From: Singulisphaera acidiphila DSM 18658
GTDB lineage: Bacteria > Planctomycetota > Planctomycetia > Isosphaerales > Isosphaeraceae
NCBI RefSeq assembly: GCF_000242455.2
Contig: NC_019892.1
Span: forward strand, 5,528,744 to 5,592,743
Length of the DNA stretch: 64,000 nt
Reading direction: 5' to 3'
This document shows, one piece after another, positions 17,290-24,704 of the stretch (position 1 is the stretch's first letter; each line of letters starts with the position of its first letter). The position numbers and the translations under genes were made by a program. The notes beneath the pieces were generated by a model. It made no database searches. It was given only the letters and a program-made list of their open reading frames with translations, and was not told where the DNA came from.

Positions 17290-17900
17290 CGCCGCACTCC
17301 TTCGGTAGATAGGTCGCCCGATCAAGCCAAACGCGCACGACCAAGTCGAAGACAACGACTCAGTTTCATCGAAAGATCCGGCAACCCTCGCGGCCAGCAC
17401 ATGTCGAATTCGATGTATTTGCGTGTGTTTGATTTTTTTTGTTTTTATGTGATATTTTTTTTGTGGATTTTTCGTTATTGTTGGGATGACGCTACGGGAA
17501 CATCACGGCGAACTGCCGAAGCCAGATCAAGCTGTTCCTCAAGGTCCACTCACGCGTGCGGCTCTCGGTTAAGTGAAAAAGGGACGTAGGAGATTATGGA
17601 TCAGGTCGAGCGTATGGTTCGCTTTGGTCTATGCCACGAACCGTTCGCACCTGCGTCAGTGGGGGGAGTGATAGATCGCGTCCTGAGCTCCGACAGCCAC
17701 CATGTGGGTAGCTTCGGATGCTGTAGATTCGCTCCGTCCCTTTTGTCTCTCCGAGGCACGGGACCGCGAAACGGTGCTGTCGCTTGGAATGGGACCGATC
17801 TTCCGGGCCTGTAGCCAGCCGTGGAAGCCGCAAATTCCCTCCGTCCCGTTTGCCCGCCCTTTTGACGTGATTCGACACCACCCCGGTTCGTCATTTTTTG
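17290..17900. other. Intergenic region; start of an AT-richer accessory zone
   Basis: The 611 bases hold no convincing gene. 17420-17480 is a T-rich tract. Frames between 17594 and 17917 on both strands lack family signals. Base composition falls here and stays lower to ~24.7 kb. Confidence 0.5.
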
Positions 17901-18377
17901 TTAGGGGCTCTTCGTAGCAATTTGCCTCTGCGATGGCCGAAGTGGCTCATTCTCAAGCCATGCTCTGCCTACTAAGATTCGATAATTTTCATCGATCGCT
18001 CTTGGAATAATTGGAATGCGGACAAGAGGGAACCTTTTGCGGCTCCTGATACCACAAGACCGACCCTTCTCGCTTTTATAAACGGCGACAATAGCATCAG
18101 ATTCAGGCTGAAGTTCGAGAAAGCGATCGCATGAGCTCAGCTTGCCATTGTTCTCGAAAAATTTAATTTTTATATCATGTTCAAAAGTAATATCATCGTT
18201 TTCAATTCCTATAATCTTCAGAGGATGATTTAGTGTGTTGTTTTTAATGATGATGATATGCTCAAAATCTACTAAGATATAGCCTCTCTTTTTCAAGGCG
18301 ATATCTGCGCTGCATAGAGATCCGACCAAAGCAACAAGAGCCATTGCTCGCCTGATCGTAAATTGAAGGTTAGGCAT
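17901..18377 (-). CDS. Hypothetical protein with N-terminal membrane anchor
   Basis: The protein has 158 residues. The N-terminus LQFTIRRAMALVALVGSLCS is a short basic, then hydrophobic segment of a kind common at the start of small planctomycete membrane proteins. The rest is charged with unusually many Ile, Lys and Asn (HIIIIKNNTLNHPLKIIG), matching the AT-rich codon use, which contrasts with the GC-rich neighbours and suggests acquired DNA. It ends in a Gln/Arg/Lys-rich tail. The function is unknown. Confidence 0.5.
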   Translation of the reverse strand: MPNLQFTIRRAMALVALVGSLCSADIALKKRGYILVDFEHIIIIKNNTLNHPLKIIGIENDDITFEHDIKIKFFENNGKLSSCDRFLELQPESDAIVAVYKSEKGRSCGIRSRKRFPLVRIPIIPRAIDENYRILVGRAWLENEPLRPSQRQIATKSP

Positions 18378-18462
18378 TCGCTTGGCCCGATTCTGAAGGA
18401 TTCTGCCTGTAAGACGATCATTGATCCAGGAGAGTATATCACGCTAGGCCAATAACTTCTGC

Positions 18463-18591
18463 TGGGCAGTGCGGATGCTACGGCGGCGCATCGGGGACGG
18501 GGCCTGGCAACGACGGACTCCCGCGATGGCGGTCGGACTTGCCGGTCATGTGTGGTCGCTCAAGGAATGGCTGATGTTCCCAGCCGTTTAG
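18463..18591 (+). pseudogene. C-terminal relic of a transposase
   Basis: An open frame ends at the TAG 18589-18591 and reads RRRIGDGAWQRRTPAMAVG then LAGHVWSLKEWLMF. The WQxRTPAMAxGL..HVWSLxEW pattern is familiar from the C-terminus of some insertion-sequence transposases. No upstream part or start codon is in register, and the neighbouring membrane-protein gene begins exactly at its end on the other strand. Which IS family it belongs to is not certain. Confidence 0.45.
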
Positions 18592-19139
18592 TCGTCTTCA
18601 GACACGACCGGCTCCTGACCTCCTTGCCGAGTCAGTAACACACCCAGGAGGAAACCTGAAAAACTCGTGAAGACTATCACAAGCATTCCTAAAACAATAC
18701 CGACTACAGGGTATTCTCCGTGTAGCTTCATGGTTCCCGGAGGAACGGGTCGCCGGGCATTGAACCATCTTTCAAGGGTGTTGATTGCCAGGTCAGGGTA
18801 AGGAAATCTACGGTTCAAGCCAAACAAGTACTGATGCATGGCCAGATTGTGCCCCCAAGCCAGATACAGCGAGGCCACGAGGCCGATGACGAGCAGGCTT
18901 GATACACCAGCACGTCTCCTGTGCCCGCGAACGGCCGGAACGAAGACCCGAGCAATGGTGAACGCAATGGCGAAACTGAATCCCCATGCGACGAACGAAT
19001 AGGAGACGACTATCAGGGCATAACTCAACGACCCCTGCGCTCGTACCCAGGCGAGGATAATGCCCAAGGCGACGACCACCGCCATTGATGCTCGTAGAGT
19101 GAATTGGCTACTACATCTTGACCAATATCGCATCAGCAA
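18588..19139 (-). CDS. Hypothetical multi-spanning membrane protein
   Basis: The protein has 183 residues with four hydrophobic segments: ~19-35 (MAVVVALGIILAWV), ~40-65 (YALIVVSYSFVAWGFSFAIAF), ~80-97 (SSLLVIGLVASLYLAW) and ~148-172 (VVGIVLGMLVIVFTSFSGFLL). The loop between segments 3 and 4 (~50 residues) would be on one side of the membrane. No family is recognised. An ATG two codons downstream of the first is equally possible as a start. Its stop overlaps the end of the transposase relic on the plus strand. Confidence 0.55.
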   Translation of the reverse strand: MLMRYWSRCSSQFTLRASMAVVVALGIILAWVRAQGSLSYALIVVSYSFVAWGFSFAIAFTIARVFVPAVRGHRRRAGVSSLLVIGLVASLYLAWGHNLAMHQYLFGLNRRFPYPDLAINTLERWFNARRPVPPGTMKLHGEYPVVGIVLGMLVIVFTSFSGFLLGVLLTRQGGQEPVVSEDD

Positions 19140-19427
19140 GCACTTGGTTCTACTGTGGCCGTTTTGGGGGCCTCGTAACTCTTTGTCTGGAAACTACTTG
19201 CGAACGTTTCGGGGGGTGTGTCTGTGTTCGAGAATGCCAGTAATTAGGTTCATGATTCCTCGTTACACCGCAGTAACGACTCACTTTCGCGGCGATTTGC
19301 TCGTACGTCGGCGCCGGCTCGCGGAGCAATTGCGTGAACACCTGACGCGTCTAGGATACTGTGATCGCCGGGGTTTCCCCCCCCGAATCTCCGTCGTTTT
19401 AGGCGTAAAAAACAATAAATTTACAAA

Positions 19428-20550
19428 TTATAATATTGGATTGCGAATCCAGCCCATCCAGCTCCGCACCTCGCAATGATCGAGACCGGCCTCACCGTTG
19501 CCGGTCTCGAACACCTTGTCGACCCGGTGCCGTTGACGCTGGGCGCGGACCATCTCGGCCAAGGGAACCTTTGCCTCAGCGTTGGTCAACGCGTAGTCGG
19601 TCCGCGACTCACCGACCGACTGGATCACCACCAGCCGCTCCTCGGGCCCGATCCGGTTTTCTTGCTTGGCACGCACCCGCACCGTCATCGCGTTCACCTC
19701 GAGCGGACCCTTCTCGCCATCGCGGACCGTGATCCGTTCCCACCGCGATTCGGGCTGGTTCTTGGCCCAATGGTCGACCCTCTGGAACGGCACCTCACGC
19801 TGCCGGCCCCGCCCGGCGTGACGACGCCTGGGACGGCGCTGCTCGAGGTCCCGCCCCGTCGTGTTGCAGGGCACGTCCAGGAGGTAACGCTCGGTTCGCC
19901 ACCGCAGCGCGGCTCGGAAGTTCGCCGGCCGGCCCAACTCGTCATTGCCGACGATCCAGCCATGGGGCAAGCCGGGCCAGGTTCGATCCAGGAGGTCCAG
20001 CGCGATCCGCCACTTCTCCTGGAACTTGATCTCGGGGGGGACATGGCATTTCTCGCGCCGGGCGGTGTCCTCAGCCCAGTCCTCGGGGAGGTAGAGCCGG
20101 CGGTCCCAGGGGGCGTAAGCCAGGAAGACGCCGACCTGGCAGTTGTCGAGCTTTCCCTGCCGGCCCGACCACTGGCGTCCGACGCCGCAAGATTCGGTTC
20201 CCTTCTTGGGAAAGGAACGGGGATCGATGACCACCACGCCGTCCGGTTCAGCGAATTTTTCACGCACATGTTCATGCAGTTCTATCGTTGCGGATTCGTC
20301 ATCCCATTTGCCAGCGCCGACGAAGAACTGGATCGGCTTTCGTGGCCGTTCCGCCTGAATGGCGATCGGTTCGCAGGTTTTGCGTTCCAGGCCACTGAGG
20401 AGTCTGCGAATGACTCGGACGGCGTTGGCGCGATGTTCGGCCCGATAGAATTTCGGGAGATCGCGTTGGAGGAAGGCGGTCCGAACAGCCCTGAACGGCC
20501 TCGGGTGTGAGGATCGCGTCGTTCAGGAGGGCTTGAGCTTTGGGGTGATC
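19428..20550 (-). pseudogene. Degenerate IS701-like (DDE) transposase
   Basis: The main frame (19428-20267) contains the typical FPKKGTESCGVGRQWSGRQG and NCQVGVFLAY blocks, then WPGLPHGWIVGNDELGR, VPLAEMVRAQRQRH and EAGLDHCEVRSWMGW. Upstream, matching sequence continues without a start codon (LPKFYRAEHRANAVRVIRRL, ERKTCEPIAIQAERPRKPIQ). Still further upstream it moves to another register (DAILTPEAVQGCSDRL), so a frameshift lies near 20470-20480. The C-terminus stops soon after GEAGLDHCEVRSW, earlier than expected. A first catalytic Asp survives in VVVIDPRSF, but the element is not functional as written. No terminal repeats were found. Confidence 0.8.
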
Positions 20551-20846
20551 TATAGGTGAAATAAGAGGATCTTAGTTAGGGTTCTGTCTCATTGCTATGA
20601 TTCAGGATAACAAAACGCAACCGGCCTGAAAAGTGATCGGTTACAGTAGAAGTAAGGACAAGGGTGGCATCCCTGGATCGGTCCGAGTCGGCTTCCGCAC
20701 GCCGAAATGTAGCAGGATTATTGTAATGAAAAAATATGAAAATACTAATTAGAATCCCGTCTCGCCAGATTGCCCAAGCCGTACAGCTGTGCACGCTGGC
20801 CCTGCATAATTGGTTCTAAGGATGACGAGGTCCCGTCTTCCTAACG

Positions 20847-21098
20847 TCAATTTCTCGCACGCAACCGTCGCAACATCACTGTTGCGCCGACTTTGGCGTG
20901 TTGTCTGGCCGAAAGATCCTTCAAAAAGCCATCGCCGTCGATTTTCTTGTGATCAAAGAGCTCGGTCCGTCGATTAAGTTCTCTAGCATCGGGATCTTGA
21001 CGGGACCACCGTTCGAGAAGTCCAAGTAATGCTCGCTCTTCCACTCCTGAAATCGGTACTCGCCGATATCCTTCATCTGGAGGTGCGTAGTTTTCCAT
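20847..21098 (-). CDS. Hypothetical 83-residue protein, possibly the 3' part of a broken gene
   Basis: The frame reads MENYAPPDEGYRRVPISGVE, then a helical charged region (RALLGLLERWSRQDPDARELNRRTELF, given in part) and a basic end. The same register continues upstream as apparently coding sequence (NTLNGYINVV) to a TAA, and beyond that, after a TGA, into the frame at 21153-21356. The pair may therefore be one gene broken by two stops. There is no clear ribosome site and no family match. Confidence 0.35.
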   Translation of the reverse strand: MENYAPPDEGYRRVPISGVEERALLGLLERWSRQDPDARELNRRTELFDHKKIDGDGFLKDLSARQHAKVGATVMLRRLRARN

Positions 21099-21152
21099 AA
21101 CAACATTAATATAGCCATTAAGCGTATTTTATATGCAGACATCGCGATCAAT

Positions 21153-21356
21153 TCATTTCGCATCTCTGAAACGTAGGCCTGTACTACCGCCATCGTCGAA
21201 CGACATTGATTCGACAATGGTAATTGGCTCGACAACATGTCGTAAGTACTGGCTCTGGCTTAGCGGTGCCGGTCCACGTCTCATGCCGTCTTTCCAAAGG
21301 AACACCGCTGAGCAAAACAGAATGCAAACCACGATCACCCGGCCAGCCAATCTCAT
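21153..21356 (-). CDS. Hypothetical small protein with signal/membrane segment, possibly the 5' part of a broken gene
   Basis: The protein has 67 residues from the ATG at 21356. Residues 3-20 (LAGRVIVVCILFCSAVFLW) are a signal peptide or membrane anchor, followed by a short polar part ending at a TGA (21153-21155). The next coding-like stretch on this strand is in the same register (see 20847-21098). No ribosome site is evident. It could be a genuine short peptide or the front of a decayed gene. Confidence 0.3.
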   Translation of the reverse strand: MRLAGRVIVVCILFCSAVFLWKDGMRRGPAPLSQSQYLRHVVEPITIVESMSFDDGGSTGLRFRDAK

Positions 21357-21597
21357 CACTTGGTGGCCGGAACGTAGGTCAGAGTTTGAGAAGATCATGG
21401 AGGGCAGTCCTGGAATTCAAAGGCATCTTTGAGATTACCACTCAATCTGAAGGCCCATTGCTGACAAAAGTGGCTTGTGATTTATCCGGCGGAAGCACTC
21501 CTCGGTCGATTTGATTGTAAAAAAATGATTGTTTGATAAGCTTGTTCTCGTCTCGCTCCTCGTCGAGATTCTCCGAATTCTTTAGATCGCCTCACCG

Positions 21598-22089
21598 TCA
21601 CATAGCATACGCCGCACGGTCCTCGAACCATTCGGCGATGATTTCGGGGGGCACGTCATGCAAGGCCGAACCGAACGCCGCATAGACTGCCTCCGTCGTT
21701 CGGGCTGCCGCCGTCCTCATTGCCCCTTTGACCTTCGAAAACATCTCCTCGATCGGTGTCAGGTCCGAACTCCATAGCGGCAACTTCAGAAATACTTTTC
21801 TGACCAGGCATGTGGGGTTCGCTTGGTAAAGAGTTAGATTCGGAAAGAAAACCAGGAGAAAGGTATCGTCACGATCCAGAAAAGTCCCAGTAACCTTCCG
21901 AGGCGGTCGATCCAACTCGGTTCGGGTTGCCACCTCCCAGAGAGAACCAGGTGCCATCGCCGCGACCAAGAGCAATGCGTCTAAAAGATGGAATTTTCTC
22001 TGGGGAAATCTGCGCATCCTAGAAGGCCTCAGACAATTGAGCGTTTTCGGTTCCATAAGATCGCGTACTCTTCTTGGGGCGATTTCCAA
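21598..22089 (-). pseudogene. Chimeric frame ending in an IS630-type transposase C-terminus
   Basis: The last ~69 codons (21598-21807) match the end of IS630-family transposases: PLWSSDLTPIEEMFSKVKGA stands where those enzymes have a PYSPDLNPIE..WS.LK block with the last catalytic Glu, followed by AAARTTEAVYAAF and the IIAEWFEDRAAY end. The first ~95 residues are unrelated to that family and include a hydrophobic segment (LLDALLLVAAMAPGSLWEV). The frame thus looks like an IS630 fragment joined to another gene's start. No function is expected. Confidence 0.6.
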
Positions 22090-22205
22090 TGCTCCTGAAG
22101 GTGTGCCTTGGGAGCGGCATGAATAACAAATAATTAGTAATATTTTTGTATTTAATTGTTTTTGTTGCCAATCTTCGGCGGCCCGGAAAAAGTCGATATT
22201 CGCAC

Positions 22206-22270
22206 CGCTCAGTGGTAGAAAACCCCGAGAAATTCAGTAGGTGCCCTCTCTGATTTCGGACCTTTTGCCG
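22206..22270. repeat. Left arm of a 65-bp inverted repeat flanking the WD40 gene
   Basis: The reverse complement matches 24432-24496 at 58 of 65 positions, without gaps. It contains the last codons and stop of the WD40 gene. The shared core reads CCTACTGAATTTCTCG in the orientation of the right arm. Confidence 0.75.
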
Positions 22271-24362
22271 ACCCGTCAACGTTCGATCCTTCGGCTTCAC
22301 GTCCCCCTCCTTGCGGGATGGTCACATCCCAGAGGAGCACGGTCGAGTCTTCGCTAGCGGTCGCCAGGAGCCTACCATCAGGCGAGAAGGCGAGGGAGTT
22401 AATCCCGTGTTCGTGTCCCAGGTATCGACCGAATGGTTCACCGGTGACTGCATTCCACAGTCGAACCACTGCGTCATCACCAGCCGTGGCCAAGGATTTG
22501 CCGTCGGGCGAGAACGCGACGGAGCGGATTGCAGACCTGCCATCTTCTGCGAGGGGCCGTTCGGGAATCCGCATGGTCAACCGACCCGTCCCAACGTCCC
22601 AAAGCCGTAACGCCCCATTGATATCCCCTGTGACCAGGGTTTTGCTGTCAGGCGAGAATGCCACTGTCTCAACACCACCAGGGTGCTTCAACTTACGGAT
22701 CTGGACACCTTGTACTGGGTCCCAGAGCTGTGCATCTTCGCCACCTCCGACGGCAAGAAGTTTGCCATCGGGTGAGAAAGCGAGACTGGAAACACCGCTC
22801 TTCGGGGACGCCTCGAATTGGCAGACTCCGCGCCCCGTCGCCACGTTATTGAGCCAGACTATCCCCTGTTCACCCCCCGATCCTAGTGTTTTGCCATCTG
22901 GCGCGAAGGCCAGGGCGTAGAGGCGCTTCGGCTGTCGCTGGAGATGAACGACCTCAAGGCCCGTTGTGGTGTCCCAGAGGCGGACAATACCATCCTCGCC
23001 GGAAGAGCCGATGAGCCTGCCGTCAGGCGAGAAGGCTACTTCGTAAACCGGTCCATCGTGCCCGGTGAAACTGCGAACTTCTTGTCCAAGGCTTGCGTTC
23101 CATAGGCGTACCGCCGAGCGGCTGTCGCCGGTGACCAATGATTTCCCGTTGGGAGAGAACGCGACCGAATTCAGTCGGCCGTTATGTGGATAGCGGCGGA
23201 TTTCGCGGCCGCGTTCAACGTCCCAGAATCGGAAGTATGCGCCCCCCGATGCAAGTCGTTTACCATCGGGAGAAAAGGCAAACCCGCCCCCAGATGTAGA
23301 TCCAGGGAAGCTGCGGTACGCGTGACCTGTTTCTAGATCCCAGATGGTGAGTTTTTGGCGGGAGTCGCCTGCCGCCAAGAGTTTGCCATCGGGCGAGAAG
23401 GCGATCTGGTTGACGAGATCCTCAATGATCAGACCGTCAGGGAGCCGGTATGTCGGGAAACGGTGGAGTTCGCGGCCCAGCCTCAGGTCCCAATATCGCA
23501 GCGTGCCGTCATCCCCCGCAGAGGCGAGCCTCCGGCCGTCAGGCGCGAAGGCTACGCAGTTGACGGGGCCTCTGTGCCCCCGAAGCCTGATCGTCTCTCG
23601 CCCTGAGGCCACCTCGACGAGTACGACCAATCCGTCCCATCTTCCGATCGCCAACGTTGTCCCGTCGTGTGCCATCGCGACTCGCCAGGAGAAACCATCA
23701 ACGTTCAATCGACTGAGTTTTCGTCCCGTCCCGACCTCCCAGAACCAGACGGTCGACGCCTCGTCTCCAACCGCCAGGGTCTTGCCGTCATCCGAGAACA
23801 TTAGTGATCGAATGGGACCGTGAGGAATGGCCACTTCATAGAGTCTGTGTCCCATCACTGCCGTACCCACCCGCACTTTACCTTGGCTATCACCAGTGGC
23901 CAGCCTCTCGCCATCGGGCGAAAACGCAACGATGTCGGCCATGCCTTCGCGGTTGGCGAGTTGCGGGAGTGAGCGAAGGACTCGCCCCGATTTGGTATCC
24001 CAGAGCCGGAGCGGATTGGCCCAGAAAGCCGAGGTCGCCGTGATCGTGCTTCCGTCGCGTGAGTAGGCTATCGCGCTAGAACCCAAACCGATGAGGTCAC
24101 GCACTGTCCCTGCTCTGACCACTGCGCCTGGAGGTAGTGGATCGCCGTAAAGGTCTTTGCGTTCTCCCGAGTTTGCATGAACAGCATCTGGGGGCTCTGA
24201 ACACAAATCAAGCTCCACGTGATTACCTCTCGCCACAGTCCTAGAACTAGGCTTGAGCAGCGGCTTACACTGATCCTGCGCTCGTGCCCCTGACTCGCTA
24301 TTGTTTATAAATAGTGTTAAAATTAATAAATTTGAAAAAATATTCATGTTATTGTTTTTCAT
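22209..24362 (-). CDS. Exported WD40-repeat protein
   Basis: The protein has 717 residues. The first ~28 (IFSNLLILTLFINNSESG) act as a signal peptide and are encoded by AT-rich DNA, unlike the rest. From ~95 there are about fourteen WD40 repeats with the signature VAFSPDGKxLATGDxxGxVRLWD, enough for two seven-bladed propellers. Planctomycete WD40 repeats of this kind often follow kinase domains; none is present here, so it is a stand-alone scaffold. The C-terminal tail SERAPTEFLGVFYH lies in a 65-bp inverted repeat whose other arm encodes a similar SESVPTEFLDVFYH on the opposite strand. Partner and ligand are unknown. Confidence 0.85.
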   Translation of the reverse strand: MKNNNMNIFSNLLILTLFINNSESGARAQDQCKPLLKPSSRTVARGNHVELDLCSEPPDAVHANSGERKDLYGDPLPPGAVVRAGTVRDLIGLGSSAIAYSRDGSTITATSAFWANPLRLWDTKSGRVLRSLPQLANREGMADIVAFSPDGERLATGDSQGKVRVGTAVMGHRLYEVAIPHGPIRSLMFSDDGKTLAVGDEASTVWFWEVGTGRKLSRLNVDGFSWRVAMAHDGTTLAIGRWDGLVVLVEVASGRETIRLRGHRGPVNCVAFAPDGRRLASAGDDGTLRYWDLRLGRELHRFPTYRLPDGLIIEDLVNQIAFSPDGKLLAAGDSRQKLTIWDLETGHAYRSFPGSTSGGGFAFSPDGKRLASGGAYFRFWDVERGREIRRYPHNGRLNSVAFSPNGKSLVTGDSRSAVRLWNASLGQEVRSFTGHDGPVYEVAFSPDGRLIGSSGEDGIVRLWDTTTGLEVVHLQRQPKRLYALAFAPDGKTLGSGGEQGIVWLNNVATGRGVCQFEASPKSGVSSLAFSPDGKLLAVGGGEDAQLWDPVQGVQIRKLKHPGGVETVAFSPDSKTLVTGDINGALRLWDVGTGRLTMRIPERPLAEDGRSAIRSVAFSPDGKSLATAGDDAVVRLWNAVTGEPFGRYLGHEHGINSLAFSPDGRLLATASEDSTVLLWDVTIPQGGGREAEGSNVDGSAKGPKSERAPTEFLGVFYH

Positions 24363-24431
24363 GGTGTTTGTGCGGCCAGAAACGCAAGCATGATGTCATG
24401 GCTAATTGCGTGTTGTTGATCTTTGGCAAGA

Positions 24432-24496
24432 CGGCAAAAAGTCCGAATTCAGAGAGTGTACCTACTGAATTTCTCGACGTTTTCTACCACCGAGCG
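24432..24496. repeat. Right arm of the 65-bp inverted repeat
   Basis: The partner is 22206-22270 (58/65 identical as reverse complement). On the plus strand it contains a short frame ending PTEFLDVFYHRAAAK that mirrors the tail of the WD40 protein. It lies in the 342-base gap between the WD40 and RHS genes; the rest of that gap holds no recognisable gene. Confidence 0.75.
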
Positions 24497-24704
24497 GCGG
24501 CAAAATAGACTCTCTGCCGGTCCGTCGACTTTCGACAATACCTTCTGCAATGTGCGCGGCCTGAACGAAGGCAGCTGAAGCTCTTGTCTCCAGACAGGTG
24601 GAATCCAAGATCAGAAATCAAACACAGGAAATTGCAATAAATCAATGATTGAATGCATGTGTGCATCAATCATATTGTGATTGGGTATTGCGGTGCTATT
24701 GTAT

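Noticed and set aside
17594..17917. Several ~95-codon frames between the glycan genes and the first small membrane gene
   Set aside because: They overlap each other on both strands with no homology signal or ribosome site.
19150..19341. 63-codon minus frame containing FTQLLREPAPTYEQIAAKV
   Set aside because: It loosely recalls a sigma region-4 segment, but the rest of such a gene is absent and the frame has no start site; too little to call.
19428..20550. Intact IS701 element
   Set aside because: No start codon in the main frame, a frameshift near 20475, an early C-terminal stop and no terminal repeats.
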